Shown here piece by piece: positions 9,182 through 18,415 of a DNA stretch of 64,000 nt. Position 1 is the stretch's first letter; each line of letters begins with the position of its first letter. This stretch comes from an uncultured Geobacteraceae bacterium (GTDB lineage: Bacteria; Desulfobacterota; Desulfuromonadia; Geobacterales; Pseudopelobacteraceae). Both the position numbers and the translations under genes were made by a program. The notes under the pieces were generated by a model. That model made no database searches. It had not been told where the DNA came from and worked only from the letters and a program-made list of their open reading frames with translations. The stretch is from contig CAIUSO010000016.1 of the NCBI GenBank assembly GCA_903901875.1, forward strand, positions 1-64,000, read 5' to 3'.

Positions 9182-9287
9182 ATGCCATCCTTAAGAATCG
9201 AATTCGACACCGTCTTTGATAGTAATCAATATTCACCAAATTGCAAAGAATAAAATTATAGCTTGAAAAAATTACTCCGTCATTCCA

Positions 9288-10934
9288 CTACACTTTTGCC
9301 AAAATTTTGAGAAGGTGCGGTACCATCTGCTTCTTCCGTGACATGACATTTTTAAGCTCATAGAGATGTGGTTCAAGCTGGGGATATTCCATCACATGGG
9401 CAATGCGGGTATGTCCCTCCACCAGAAAGAGCGTCGTTTCAGTCGTAATATCGGTCACCATCAACCCGGCGATAAACAGATTATCACGACGTTTTTCCTC
9501 AGCCAGTGCGTCCAGCAATCCCTCCTTCATGGCATGGAACTCATCAAAGCCGATAACCTCCACCTGCCCCAGGCCGATACTGTATTTTTCATGGGTAAAC
9601 AGCTTGAAGTCGGCGGTAACAATTTTTTCAAAGGAACCGTAGTTTTTCAGGGAACTGCTGGCAGCAAAGATATCCCTGCCGAAATCGGCGGCCACAAGCC
9701 CTGACCGCTCCTCCAACCAGACCACCATCTGCTGGTCGGCAACGGTGGTGGTCGGCGATTTGAGAATCACCGTATCGGAAAGAATACCGGCCAGCAGCAG
9801 TGCGGCAATATTCTGCTCCGGTTCCACCCCCCATTCACGGTAGCGGCGGGCCACCAGCGTACAGGTGCTTCCCACCGGGGAAGTGGTAAAGGAGATCGGG
9901 CTGTTTGAGTGATTATTCCCCAGCTTGTGGTGATCAATCACTTCAACGATCTCCACCGCCTCAGCCCCCGGCACCGCCTGCCCCAGCTCGTTATGGTCCA
10001 TGAGAATCAGGTTATAGGGGAGAGGGGCAAGGAGTGATGATTTGGTCGCCACCCCCGCCAGAGTACCGTCACCTTCCAGGGCAAGTACCGCCGACACATT
10101 GGTGCCGAGCAGTTTCTGGCGCAGTGCCACCAGTGATTTATCCACACCGATGTCAGCAAATTCTCCGTCAGCCAGACAGCCAACCGGCGTGGAGAGTCGT
10201 GCCAACCAGGCCGCCGTTGCCGTGTCATGGGAAGTGAGAAGCACCGCCACCCCCTGCTTCTGAGCCAGCTCCAGCAGCCCCTCCTCAAGGGAATGCCCCC
10301 CCGTGATAACCAGCATGCGGACTCCCCGTTCAATGGCCGACTGCTGGATGGTGCGCCGGTTTCCGGTCAGGACCATCAGCTCATTCGGCTCAAAACCGTC
10401 AATCCTGCTGGTAAATGACCCCTCCCCCATTGCTCCGATAAACAGGTTGAGCGTAAGGAGGGTATCCACGTCCCCTTCGGTCAGATAATGGCCGGCAAGG
10501 GTCCGGGCAATACTCCGGGGGGTAATGGTGACCTGACGCATTTTGTCGTGACTCGGCAGAAGGTAGCTTTCCGAGAGCCGCAACAGTGACAGAATTCCGC
10601 AGGGGCGCCGTTCCTCATCGATCACCGGCAGCACCCGTACCCCGCTTTTGTTGAACAGTTCCAGGGCCTCATAGGCGGAAGCACTCCGGTCAACCGTAAT
10701 CGGCTGCCGTTTCAAGGTATCACGTACTTTGGGGTGGACATCGGCGAGAAAGAACGGCTCGGCGATACCGAGTCGGTCGAGAATGTAGCGGGTCTGCGGG
10801 TTGGGGGCACCGGCCATGGCGGCAATGACGTTACTTTCCCCCCGCGCCTGTCTCAGCGCAGCATAACTGATTGCCGAAGCGATCGAGTCAGTATCCGGGT
10901 TACGATGGCCGATAACATAGGTAGTTTTGTTCAT
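9288..10934 (-). CDS. ppaC: Manganese-dependent (family II) inorganic pyrophosphatase with CBS-DRTGG insert
   Basis: Hydrolyses pyrophosphate to phosphate in the cytoplasm. The DHH catalytic domain opens with GHRNPDTDS (residues 8-16) and continues after an insert with MDHNE and IDHHKLG; the DHHA2 domain follows with the SSLKNYGSFEK segment. Between the halves of the DHH domain, about residues 65-300, lie two CBS-type segments flanking a DRTGG domain, which in this family binds adenine nucleotides and regulates activity (AMP/ADP inhibiting, ATP or diadenosine polyphosphates activating). At 548 residues it matches regulated CBS-PPases, not the 310-residue plain type. It lies 27 bases downstream of rsgA and is probably cotranscribed. 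Confidence 0.93.
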   Translation of the reverse strand: MNKTTYVIGHRNPDTDSIASAISYAALRQARGESNVIAAMAGAPNPQTRYILDRLGIAEPFFLADVHPKVRDTLKRQPITVDRSASAYEALELFNKSGVRVLPVIDEERRPCGILSLLRLSESYLLPSHDKMRQVTITPRSIARTLAGHYLTEGDVDTLLTLNLFIGAMGEGSFTSRIDGFEPNELMVLTGNRRTIQQSAIERGVRMLVITGGHSLEEGLLELAQKQGVAVLLTSHDTATAAWLARLSTPVGCLADGEFADIGVDKSLVALRQKLLGTNVSAVLALEGDGTLAGVATKSSLLAPLPYNLILMDHNELGQAVPGAEAVEIVEVIDHHKLGNNHSNSPISFTTSPVGSTCTLVARRYREWGVEPEQNIAALLLAGILSDTVILKSPTTTVADQQMVVWLEERSGLVAADFGRDIFAASSSLKNYGSFEKIVTADFKLFTHEKYSIGLGQVEVIGFDEFHAMKEGLLDALAEEKRRDNLFIAGLMVTDITTETTLFLVEGHTRIAHVMEYPQLEPHLYELKNVMSRKKQMVPHLLKILAKV

Positions 10935-10961
10935 GAACGCCTCACTATGAAAGGTATTTCG

Positions 10962-11864
10962 TTATTTATTTTTCCAATCCCTGCTCCGTGCGTCAAATTG
11001 CAGGGTTTCAACTTCGCCAAGTATTTCCATATAGGTAGTATACCGTTCAGCCGGGATCAGCTCCCGCTCCACCAGAGAAAGCACGGCACACCCCGGCTCG
11101 GTACGGTGCCGGCAGTTGCGGAATTTACAGGCGTGGTCCCGATGTTCTTCAAAACCGGGAAAATGTTCTGCCAGCTCTTCAACGGTAATATCCACCAGCC
11201 CGAAATCACGGAAGCCGGGGGTATCAACCAGCTCTCCTCCTCCGGCAAGGGCGTGCAGCGTGGAGACGGTGGTGGTGTGGCGTCCCATGCTCCGGTACTC
11301 ACTGACACTCCCCACTTTAAGGTCGATGTCGGGACAGAGTGCATTGAGCAGTGAGCTCTTGCCGACGCCGGTGGTACCGACAAAGGCCCCCCGGTGCCCG
11401 TCACTGAGAAATTTCTCCAGGGGGGCAAGACCACGGTTCAAAACGGCACTGATCGGAAAGATGGTCACCGAATTGCCGTATAACCGTTCGATAGTGGCGA
11501 GAAGTTCGTCGGTACCTTCCAGATCGCATTTGTTCACCACCAGAAACGGCTCCAACCGTGCCGAACGGGCGGCAACAATGGCCCGGTCAATAAAACCACC
11601 CGGCGACAGGGGGGCCACCACGATACCGAGGACATCGAGGTTTGCAGCCACCAGATGTACCCCCCCCCGGGCATCCCTCCTCTGTAATTCGGTACGCCGG
11701 GGGAGCCGTTTCAGCAGGTCCCCGGTAACAACAACGGAATCCCCGACCACATGGCCCGAGTTACGCTTGACCCGTACCATTCGACGTGCGCTGTTATCGA
11801 ACAGTACTTCCACTGAGATCCCGTGATGGGCAACAATCAGACCGTTCGGTGTGAAACTGTTCAT
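10962..11864 (-). CDS. rsgA: Ribosome small-subunit-dependent GTPase A
   Basis: Circularly permuted GTPase that checks late maturation of the 30S subunit. The permuted motif order is visible: an N-terminal OB-fold, then VNKCDLEG (G4), then GTTGVGKSSLLN (G1/P-loop), then DTPGFRDFG (G3), and a C-terminal zinc knuckle with three Cys and one His. The chosen ATG at 11864 has GGGAAG seven bases upstream and gives 300 residues, the usual size; the frame is open to 11939 but that extension has no homology-like features. It heads a two-gene unit with the pyrophosphatase and is divergent from srkA. The 144-base divergent gap contains a short palindrome, AGCTATAGCT (11964-11973), and nothing else clear. 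Confidence 0.93.
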   Translation of the reverse strand: MNSFTPNGLIVAHHGISVEVLFDNSARRMVRVKRNSGHVVGDSVVVTGDLLKRLPRRTELQRRDARGGVHLVAANLDVLGIVVAPLSPGGFIDRAIVAARSARLEPFLVVNKCDLEGTDELLATIERLYGNSVTIFPISAVLNRGLAPLEKFLSDGHRGAFVGTTGVGKSSLLNALCPDIDLKVGSVSEYRSMGRHTTTVSTLHALAGGGELVDTPGFRDFGLVDITVEELAEHFPGFEEHRDHACKFRNCRHRTEPGCAVLSLVERELIPAERYTTYMEILGEVETLQFDARSRDWKNK

Positions 11865-12008
11865 GTGATAGCTTCCCATGGTAATGTTCTTCGTAGACTG
11901 TCTTGACAGCGGGCAACAAATCCCGCATAAATTCGTCATACCCTAGCACAGCTGAAAGAATCAAGCTATAGCTATACTCTCCGTTCACATGATTAACAGG
12001 ACTTCCCG

Positions 12009-12998
12009 ATGACAGAGAACAACCACCCGTTTCTGCGCCTCACACCCACTTTTGTCATGGACGCCGTCGAATCCCTGGGATACCGGTGCGATGGCCGCAT
12101 TTTCGCCCTTAACAGTTATGAAAACCGCGTGTATCAGGTTGGCATCGATGAGGCTCCCCCGCTGATAGCCAAATTCTATCGCCCCGGGCGGTGGAGCAGG
12201 GAGCAGATACGCGAGGAACATGTGTTCTGTGCCGAACTTGTCGAGCAGGAACTTCCCATCGTGGCACCGCTGAAAAACCCCGATGGCGCGACCCTCTGTG
12301 ACTATGACCAGTTCATGTTCGCCCTCTATCCCCGTCAGGGGGGGCATGCCCCCGAGTTCGATAACCTGGGGAATCTGAAAATCCTGGGGAGGCTGCTGGC
12401 ACGTATCCATGCCATCGGCGCGGTCCACCCCTTTCTTGAGCGACCGGTACTGGATCGTCAGAGCTTCGGCACCGCCAGCGTCCGCCTGATCGAAGAAAAG
12501 TTCATACCCGATGAGTATCGGGCCAGCTACAGTGCGGTTACCGGGCAGCTCCTTGAAGAGATTGATGCCATCATGACCGAAGTCGGACCAGTTCGGCCCA
12601 TCAGAACCCATGGCGACTGCCATGCCGGCAACATCCTCTGGCGGGACAATGCCCCCCATTTCGTTGATTTTGATGATGCCCGCACGGCTCCGGCCGTACA
12701 GGACTTCTGGATGATGTTTTCCGGCGAACGCCCCCGGCAGCTGGCCCAGCTTGATTCACTATTGGAAGGCTACCGGGAGTTCAACGACTTTGACCCCCGG
12801 GAACTGCGGCTCATCGAACCGCTCCGGACCCTGCGCATGCTGCATTACAGCGCGTGGTTGGCCCGGCGCTGGCAGGACCCCCTCTTCCCCCATACCTTCT
12901 TCTGGTTCAATACCACCCGCTACTGGGGGGAGCATATTCTTGAACTGCGGGAACAGCTGGCCGCGTTGCGGGAACCGGCACTGGAAACACTCTTATAG
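12009..12998 (+). CDS. srkA: Stress response serine/threonine kinase (SrkA/YihE family)
   Basis: Cytoplasmic protein kinase of the aminoglycoside-phosphotransferase fold, linked in enterobacteria to envelope and oxidative stress survival. The 329 residues show the family opening (SYENRVYQV), the catalytic loop HGDCHAGNILW near residue 200, and the metal-binding VDFDDART that follows. Length matches E. coli YihE (328). The ATG is preceded by AGGA. It stands alone between divergent rsgA and convergent typA. Its substrate here is not evident from context. Confidence 0.9.
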   Translation: MTENNHPFLRLTPTFVMDAVESLGYRCDGRIFALNSYENRVYQVGIDEAPPLIAKFYRPGRWSREQIREEHVFCAELVEQELPIVAPLKNPDGATLCDYDQFMFALYPRQGGHAPEFDNLGNLKILGRLLARIHAIGAVHPFLERPVLDRQSFGTASVRLIEEKFIPDEYRASYSAVTGQLLEEIDAIMTEVGPVRPIRTHGDCHAGNILWRDNAPHFVDFDDARTAPAVQDFWMMFSGERPRQLAQLDSLLEGYREFNDFDPRELRLIEPLRTLRMLHYSAWLARRWQDPLFPHTFFWFNTTRYWGEHILELREQLAALREPALETLL

Positions 12999-13038
12999 GA
13001 GAGAGGAACATACAGAGGCAATAATTGTTGTCATAGGG

Positions 13039-13090
13039 CATACGCCCCGCTTGGGCGAACAGGAAAAGGCGGGCGTATGGCCATACGCCC
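13039..13090. repeat. Three alternating copies of a 9-base unit (CATACGCCC and inverse)
   Basis: CATACGCCC occurs at 13039-13047, inverted at 13071-13079, and direct again at 13082-13090. The last two make a perfect 20-base palindrome (13071-13090). The element sits in the gap between convergent srkA and typA and looks like a dispersed REP-type repeat; it can form two mutually exclusive hairpins. Confidence 0.6.
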
Positions 13091-13134
13091 CTACGGGTGT
13101 CATGTTGATTGCTAACGGTGTAAAAACGTAAAAA

Positions 13135-13162
13135 CGCCGGAAAGGGGCTTCCCTCTCCGGCG
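13135..13162 (-). terminator. Intrinsic terminator of typA
   Basis: A GC-rich stem (13135-13141 pairing with 13156-13162, extended inward with one mismatch) is followed on the minus strand by two runs of five T. It lies 38 bases after the typA stop. Confidence 0.8.
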
Positions 13163-13199
13163 TCTGCGTACCTGTTTTTCTCGTTTCTCGTGAAAAATG

Positions 13200-15005
13200 T
13201 TACCCTTTATGTGCCCGTTTGCGACGGGTCGGATCCAGCTCCTTCTTCCGAAGACGAATGGAGAGGGGGGTTACTTCAACCAGCTCGTCATCTTCGATGA
13301 ACTCAAGGGCCTGCTCAAGGGTCAACACCTTTGGCGGCGTCAGCTTGATGGCGTCATCGGTCCCGGAGGCACGGACGTTGGTCAGCTTTTTCCCCTTGCA
13401 GGGGTTGACATCCAGATCGTTATCCTTGTTGTTCTGGCCGATGATCATGCCACCGTACACTTCAACGCCGGCACCAATGAACAGGGTGCCACGTGGTTGC
13501 AGGGCGTCCAGGGAATAGGCGGTGGTTTCACCATGGTCCATGGCCATGAGTGCGCCGTTTTTGCGGCCGGGAATTTCACCCTTGTAGGGAGCGTATTCAT
13601 GGAACGTATGGGTCATGACTGCGGTACCACGGGTATCGGTAAGAACCTCCCCGCGCAGACCGATCAGACCACGGGCCGGAATGATGAACTCAAGGCGGAC
13701 CATTTCACCCATGGGTGCCATGGCGACCATTTCACCCTTACGGGGTCCCATTTTCTCAATAATAGCACCCTGGAATTCTGTGGCAACATCCACCACCAGA
13801 TACTCCATCGGCTCCATTTTTTCCCCATCCTTGATACGGACGATAACTTCCGGCTTTGACACGGCAAGCTCAAAGCCCTCACGGCGCATGTTCTCGATCA
13901 GAATTGACAGGTGCAGTTCACCACGACCGGACACCATGAAGGTATCGGCACTATCCGTATCATCAACACGGAGGGAAACGTTGGTACGCAGCTCCTTGGT
14001 CAGACGTTCGCGGATATTGCGGGAGGTAACCCACTTCCCTTCACGACCGGCAAAGGGTGAGGTATTGACGATGAAGTTCATGGAGAGGGTCGGCTCGTCA
14101 ATTGATACGTAGGGAACCGCAATAGGATTCTCAGCCGAAGCCAGTGTTTCACCAATGCTGACATTTTCAAAACCCGCCACCGTAACAATATCTCCGGTTC
14201 CGGCCTCTTCGATGTCCACCTGCTTCAACCCCTCGTATCCGAGCAGTTTGGTAATGCGCCCCTTGGTGATGGTACCATCCTGTTTGATCATGGCAACGGT
14301 TTCACCGGCCCGGACCTTGCCATGGAAGATACGCCCGGTGGCCATACGTCCGATATAATCGTTGTAGTCGATGTTGGCAATCAGCATCTGGAAGGGTGCG
14401 TTGACATCCCCCTTGGGTGGGCGCACATTGGCCTCTACCACCGCAAAGAGCGGCTCCATGCTGTTGGACTCGACATTGATATCCAGCTTGGCATAGCCCA
14501 TCTTGGCACTGGTATAGACCACCGGAAAATCAAGCTGGTCATCGGATGCGTTCAGTTCGCAGAACAGATCGAACACCATATTGAGAACTTCGTCGGGACG
14601 GCTGCCGGGACGGTCAATTTTGTTAATGACAACGATCGGCTTCAGGTTCAGGTCAAGGGATTTTTTCAGTACGAAACGGGTCTGGGGCATGGGGCCGTCA
14701 AGGGCGTCCACCAGCAGGAGCACCGAGTCAACCATCTTGAGCACCCGCTCAACTTCACCGCCAAAGTCGGCGTGGCCCGGGGTGTCGACAATATTTATCT
14801 TATACTGACCATGGTGGATCGAGAGATTCTTGGCAAGAATGGTGATTCCCCGTTCCTTCTCAAGATCGTTGGAGTCCATGACCCGCTCGGTAATGGCTTC
14901 ATTGGCACGGTACACTCCGGCGTGTTTCAACATGGCATCAACCAGGGTGGTTTTGCCATGGTCAACGTGGGCAATGATGGCAATATTTCTAATTCGTTCC
15001 TGCAT
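13200..15005 (-). CDS. typA: Ribosome-binding GTPase TypA/BipA
   Basis: Translational GTPase of the EF-G family involved in 50S assembly and stress adaptation. The G domain begins at once, with AHVDHGKTT (13-21), RGITI in switch [13 protein letters not shown] (G3) and NKIDRPG (G4). Domain II, the EF-G domain III/V-like regions ([18 protein letters not shown]) and the BipA-specific C-terminal domain (about 480-601) follow. Length 601 is typical. The ATG has GAGGAG upstream. A terminator-like hairpin lies only 32 bases before the start, so a typA promoter probably lies beyond it. Confidence 0.96.
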   Translation of the reverse strand: MQERIRNIAIIAHVDHGKTTLVDAMLKHAGVYRANEAITERVMDSNDLEKERGITILAKNLSIHHGQYKINIVDTPGHADFGGEVERVLKMVDSVLLLVDALDGPMPQTRFVLKKSLDLNLKPIVVINKIDRPGSRPDEVLNMVFDLFCELNASDDQLDFPVVYTSAKMGYAKLDINVESNSMEPLFAVVEANVRPPKGDVNAPFQMLIANIDYNDYIGRMATGRIFHGKVRAGETVAMIKQDGTITKGRITKLLGYEGLKQVDIEEAGTGDIVTVAGFENVSIGETLASAENPIAVPYVSIDEPTLSMNFIVNTSPFAGREGKWVTSRNIRERLTKELRTNVSLRVDDTDSADTFMVSGRGELHLSILIENMRREGFELAVSKPEVIVRIKDGEKMEPMEYLVVDVATEFQGAIIEKMGPRKGEMVAMAPMGEMVRLEFIIPARGLIGLRGEVLTDTRGTAVMTHTFHEYAPYKGEIPGRKNGALMAMDHGETTAYSLDALQPRGTLFIGAGVEVYGGMIIGQNNKDNDLDVNPCKGKKLTNVRASGTDDAIKLTPPKVLTLEQALEFIEDDELVEVTPLSIRLRKKELDPTRRKRAHKG

Positions 15006-15036
15006 CGGTAAAACTCCTCAATTCAACAAAATAAAA

Positions 15037-15058
15037 CGACGGGCATCACTGCCCGTCG
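15037..15058 (-). terminator. Terminator-like hairpin in front of typA
   Basis: A perfect 9-bp stem (15037-15045 with 15050-15058), loop of four, is followed on the minus strand by TTTTATTTTG. It can end transcripts of the CoA-binding protein gene; as it lies 32 bases from the typA ATG it may also act as an attenuator in the typA leader. Confidence 0.7.
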
Positions 15059-15071
15059 AAGCTATTCACTA

Positions 15072-15095
15072 TGTCAGATTATTAGTTATCTGACA
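15072..15095. promoter_or_regulatory. Perfect inverted repeat upstream of typA (TGTCAGAT-N8-ATCTGACA)
   Basis: Eight-base arms separated by eight bases, in an AT-rich gap of 150 bases between the CoA-binding protein gene and typA. Candidate operator or RNA hairpin; the binding factor is unknown. Confidence 0.5.
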
Positions 15096-15155
15096 AGCAT
15101 TTACTTTATAACACCGAAAATAATTTTATTTTCCAGCACTCTATGGCTTAGGAGC

Positions 15156-15560
15156 TTAGTGATCGTGGTAACCGAGCACCACCAGCTGGCAGCTGCCATC
15201 GGCAATCAGATTAATGCCGTGACGCTCACAGAATGCTACCGCGTCGGGGTGCTCTGCCCCCGGCTGCATCCAGATATTTTTTATCCCCCGCGCCACCGCC
15301 TGGGGCATCAGCTGAAGGGTAATCGCCGGTGGCGTGATGACAGACAGACTCTCCACATCTGACGGCAGCTCTGCAATTGAAGCCACCGTTGCAACCCCCT
15401 CAATTTCCGGCTCACTGCCATGGATCGGCACTACTTTATTACCATTTTGCTGATAACAGCGAAGTACCTTGTTGCCATACTTGCTCCGATTGACGGAAGC
15501 ACCGGCAACGCCGAAGGCGGGGGCGGCGAGAAATTGCCCAATCTGTTCCTGGATAGTCAT
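15156..15560 (-). CDS. CoA-binding domain protein (YccU/succinyl-CoA-synthetase-like fold)
   Basis: Single-domain Rossmann protein of 134 residues with the family pattern: FGVAGASVNRSKYG near the N-terminus, followed by VVPIHG, and the WMQPGAEH segment that in this family precedes the conserved Cys. The role of these proteins is not settled; they bind CoA or a related nucleotide. The ATG at 15560 is chosen because AAGGAG stands five bases before it; an in-frame start at 15578 has no such site. It follows proA by 21 bases and is probably cotranscribed with it. Confidence 0.85.
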   Translation of the reverse strand: MTIQEQIGQFLAAPAFGVAGASVNRSKYGNKVLRCYQQNGNKVVPIHGSEPEIEGVATVASIAELPSDVESLSVITPPAITLQLMPQAVARGIKNIWMQPGAEHPDAVAFCERHGINLIADGSCQLVVLGYHDH

Positions 15561-15581
15561 AACTACTCCTTGTGGCACGGA

Positions 15582-16841
15582 CTATTCCCGCACCTGGCCA
15601 TCGCCATAAACGATGAATTTGGTTGTCGTTAAATCTTCCAGCCCCATGGGACCGAAGGAATGCAACTTGGTGGTGGAAATACCGATTTCCGCTCCAAGTC
15701 CCAGCTGGCCCCCATCGGCAAAGCGGGTTGACGCATTGACCATGACACAGGATGAGTTGACTTCGCGGATAAAGCGCTGGGCCCGGCCATAATCGCTGGT
15801 GATAATGGACTCCGTATGGAGGGAACAGTACCGGTTAATATGGTCGATGGCTCCGTCCATATCGTCCACCACCCGGCAGGCAAGAATCAGCTCCAGATAT
15901 TCGGCATGCCAGTCGGCCTCCGTGGCTTCGGTTGCCGTCGGGACAAGGCGACAGAATTCCCCGTCCCCCCGTAGCTCAACGCCCAATCCGGCAAGGGTTG
16001 CCGCGATCCTCGGAATAAATTCGGCGGCCACATCCCGATGTATCAAGAGGGTTTCAAGGGCATTGCAGACACCGGGGCGCTGGGTTTTGCTGTTAACGAT
16101 GATCCGCTCCGCCTTGTCAAAATCCGCCGACGCATCGACAAAAATATGGCACACCCCCTTGTAATGCTTAATCACCGGGATGCGGGAGTTTTCCACCACA
16201 AAGCGGATCAGACTCTCACCACCCCGGGGAATAATCAGATCGATGGATTGCTCCTGCTTGAGCAAGGCCAGCACCCCTTCCCGCTCGGTAAAGGGTATCA
16301 GCGACAGTGCCGCTTCAGGGATTGCCATTTCCTTCAGTACCCCTTGCAAAACCCGGGCTATGACCATGTTGGAGTTGATGGCCTCCGATCCCCCCCGAAG
16401 CACTACGGCATTGCCGGCCTTCAGACAGAGGGCGGCGGCATCGGCAGTGACGTTGGGGCGCGACTCGTAAATAATACCGATGGTACCGAGCGGTATGCGC
16501 ATCTTGCCGACCATCAGTTCATTGGGGCGCTTCCACATGCGGGTCACCTCACCAACCGGGTCGGCAAGGGCGGCCACCTCCCGCAGGGCATCGGCAATCC
16601 CCCCGATGCGCTTTTCATCCAGCATCAGACGATCCAGCATGGCAGCGGAAAGCCCCTTCTGTCGCCCCGCCTCCAGATCCCGGTCGTTTTCAGCGATGAT
16701 CTCTGCCGAGGAGCGCTCAAGGGCGGCGGCCATGGCCTGCAACATACTGTTTTTAACCGATGTGGAAAGGCGTGCCATGACAAGGGAAGCCCGACGCGCC
16801 TCCTGTGCCATGGATACAACGTGTTCTGAAATGGTCGTCAT
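15582..16841 (-). CDS. proA: Gamma-glutamyl phosphate reductase
   Basis: Second step of proline synthesis: NADPH-dependent reduction of glutamyl 5-phosphate to the semialdehyde. The 419-residue aldehyde-dehydrogenase-fold protein shows GTIGIIYESRPNVT, LRGGSEA, and the catalytic Cys in QRPGVCNALETLL, with the late GLGAEIGISTTK and GPMGLEDLTT segments. The ATG at 16841 has GGAG upstream and gives standard length; the frame is open to 16919 but that part is not family-like. proB is not in the window. Downstream is the CoA-binding protein gene. Confidence 0.95.
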   Translation of the reverse strand: MTTISEHVVSMAQEARRASLVMARLSTSVKNSMLQAMAAALERSSAEIIAENDRDLEAGRQKGLSAAMLDRLMLDEKRIGGIADALREVAALADPVGEVTRMWKRPNELMVGKMRIPLGTIGIIYESRPNVTADAAALCLKAGNAVVLRGGSEAINSNMVIARVLQGVLKEMAIPEAALSLIPFTEREGVLALLKQEQSIDLIIPRGGESLIRFVVENSRIPVIKHYKGVCHIFVDASADFDKAERIIVNSKTQRPGVCNALETLLIHRDVAAEFIPRIAATLAGLGVELRGDGEFCRLVPTATEATEADWHAEYLELILACRVVDDMDGAIDHINRYCSLHTESIITSDYGRAQRFIREVNSSCVMVNASTRFADGGQLGLGAEIGISTTKLHSFGPMGLEDLTTTKFIVYGDGQVRE

Positions 16842-17161
16842 ACGGTCTCCAGAAAAAAAGGTAACCCCCAAGGAGGCTGGCAATAATACAATAGTACGCA
16901 CATGCCGCCGTTCCGGCAAGATATTTCCCCCTGCTCGATTTTGTCACGATTGTCCTGGAGCCTGCCGGACTTAGGAAAAATCTGCTGTAAATCCGTCTGA
17001 ACGGATCATATTTTCACCGTTTTCTCGGTCAATAGAACTACTATTGACCTTCAAAATCGTCAAAAGTTGCTCTCGTCCAGCCGATTTTTCGCGACGATTT
17101 CCTAAGTGCGACAGACTCCCAGGATTGACACGCTCCTGGCTCGATGCTACAAGAATTGCCA
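16842..17161. promoter_or_regulatory. Divergent intergenic region proA / Omp85-like gene with inverted repeats
   Basis: This 320-base gap holds no credible gene. It contains two perfect inverted repeats: ATCCGT-CTGA-ACGGAT (16991-17006) and GGTCAATAG-AACTA-CTATTGACC (17027-17049). A TTGACA box (17125-17130) followed after 17 bases by TACAAG (17148-17153) would place a plus-strand start almost on the downstream ATG, so a leaderless or near-leaderless message is possible. Regulators are unknown. Confidence 0.45.
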
Positions 17162-18412
17162 ATGAAAAGTTTATTTTCCCCTATACACGCGATGTTGCTC
17201 CCCTGCATCCTTCTGCTGCTTGGCGGCTGCACTTCCTATATCACCCCCCACGGAATAGCAGAGACTCCGCCTTCCACCGATGGGGCAACGAAACTGGTGA
17301 CAATCCCCCTCCCCATAATCGCCGCAAGCCCCAACGAGGGGATGACCACCGGTGCCTTGACCGCGTTCCTCCTCCACAACAGCAAGGATGAAGTCACCAC
17401 ACTGCTGGCACCCCAGCTCAACCATACCGATGCCTTTGGCACCACGGCGTCATTCTACGGGGCCTATTACCCCACCGCTGAACATAGTCTGGAGATAAAC
17501 CTCTCCCGTTCTGAAAAGATCAACGAGGATTATGAGCTTAAACTGCGAGAGTCCTCGTTCCTCAACAACAAACTGGAACTGAATCTCCATCTGTTCGGCT
17601 TCACCGATGGCTCAGCCCGTTTCTTCGGTTTTGAAGCCCGCACCATCCGGCAACAGGAGACCAACTATGGGGACCGGGAACGTGGCTCCAACATTTCCCT
17701 CGGCTACGACATCGGACACCATCTCCAGCTAACCGTGGGGGAGCGGTTTCGCACCGTCTCCATCGGAGCGGGAGCCATCTCCGGCGTACCGTCCATCCGG
17801 TCCCGGTTCGACGAAAGCAGCGTGCCGGGCATCGACGGCTTCACCACCCAGGCGGTACGCGCTTCACTGTCGTACAGCACCCTGGACAACCGGGACACCC
17901 CCACCTATGGCGGCTACACCAGAATCACCTTCGAGCCGACTCTGCGAGCAGTGGGGGGGGCCGGAGACTATCGCCATTATGAGATCGAAACAAAAGGGTA
18001 CATCCCCCTGGATCACGCCCGTTACATCAGCGTCTTCCGCCTGATGTACAACCAGACCAGGGGTGAAAATGTGCCGTTTCTTGAGCAGAGTATCCTGGGG
18101 GGGGAAAACAGCTTGCGGGGATACGGGCGCAACCGGTTTATCGACAACAGCTTCCTTCTCTGCAATATCGAAGAGCGGATCCGTCTCTTTCGGTGGGAGG
18201 TTTTTGGAGTCACCGCCGACTGGGAACTGGCACCATTTCTTGACATGGGGGCTGTCATGGAGTCACTGGCCAAAGGTAACAGCTCAAACTTTGAATTGAA
18301 TCCGGGTCTCGGCTTCCGCGCCGTCGTACGCCCCAACATTGTCGGCAGGCTGGATGTGGGGGTTGGCAAGGAAGGACCGGCAGTATTTGTCGGCCTTGGT
18401 TATCCGTTCTGA
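17162..18412 (+). CDS. Lipoprotein with C-terminal Omp85/BamA-like outer-membrane barrel
   Basis: Residues 1-23 form a lipoprotein signal peptide ending in LLGGC, so the mature protein probably begins with a lipidated Cys. The remaining 393 residues alternate polar and hydrophobic as a beta-barrel does, and contain LGGENSLRGYGRNRF, the conserved (V/L)RG(F/Y) block of the Omp85 superfamily lid loop, and a terminal VGLGYPF ending in Phe. No POTRA domains are present, unlike BamA or TamA. A possible role is an outer-membrane barrel of the short surface-antigen type; substrate unknown. The second in-frame ATG is chosen because it starts the signal peptide; neither candidate has a strong ribosome site. 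Confidence 0.75.
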   Translation: MKSLFSPIHAMLLPCILLLLGGCTSYITPHGIAETPPSTDGATKLVTIPLPIIAASPNEGMTTGALTAFLLHNSKDEVTTLLAPQLNHTDAFGTTASFYGAYYPTAEHSLEINLSRSEKINEDYELKLRESSFLNNKLELNLHLFGFTDGSARFFGFEARTIRQQETNYGDRERGSNISLGYDIGHHLQLTVGERFRTVSIGAGAISGVPSIRSRFDESSVPGIDGFTTQAVRASLSYSTLDNRDTPTYGGYTRITFEPTLRAVGGAGDYRHYEIETKGYIPLDHARYISVFRLMYNQTRGENVPFLEQSILGGENSLRGYGRNRFIDNSFLLCNIEERIRLFRWEVFGVTADWELAPFLDMGAVMESLAKGNSSNFELNPGLGFRAVVRPNIVGRLDVGVGKEGPAVFVGLGYPF

Positions 18413-18415
18413 CGT

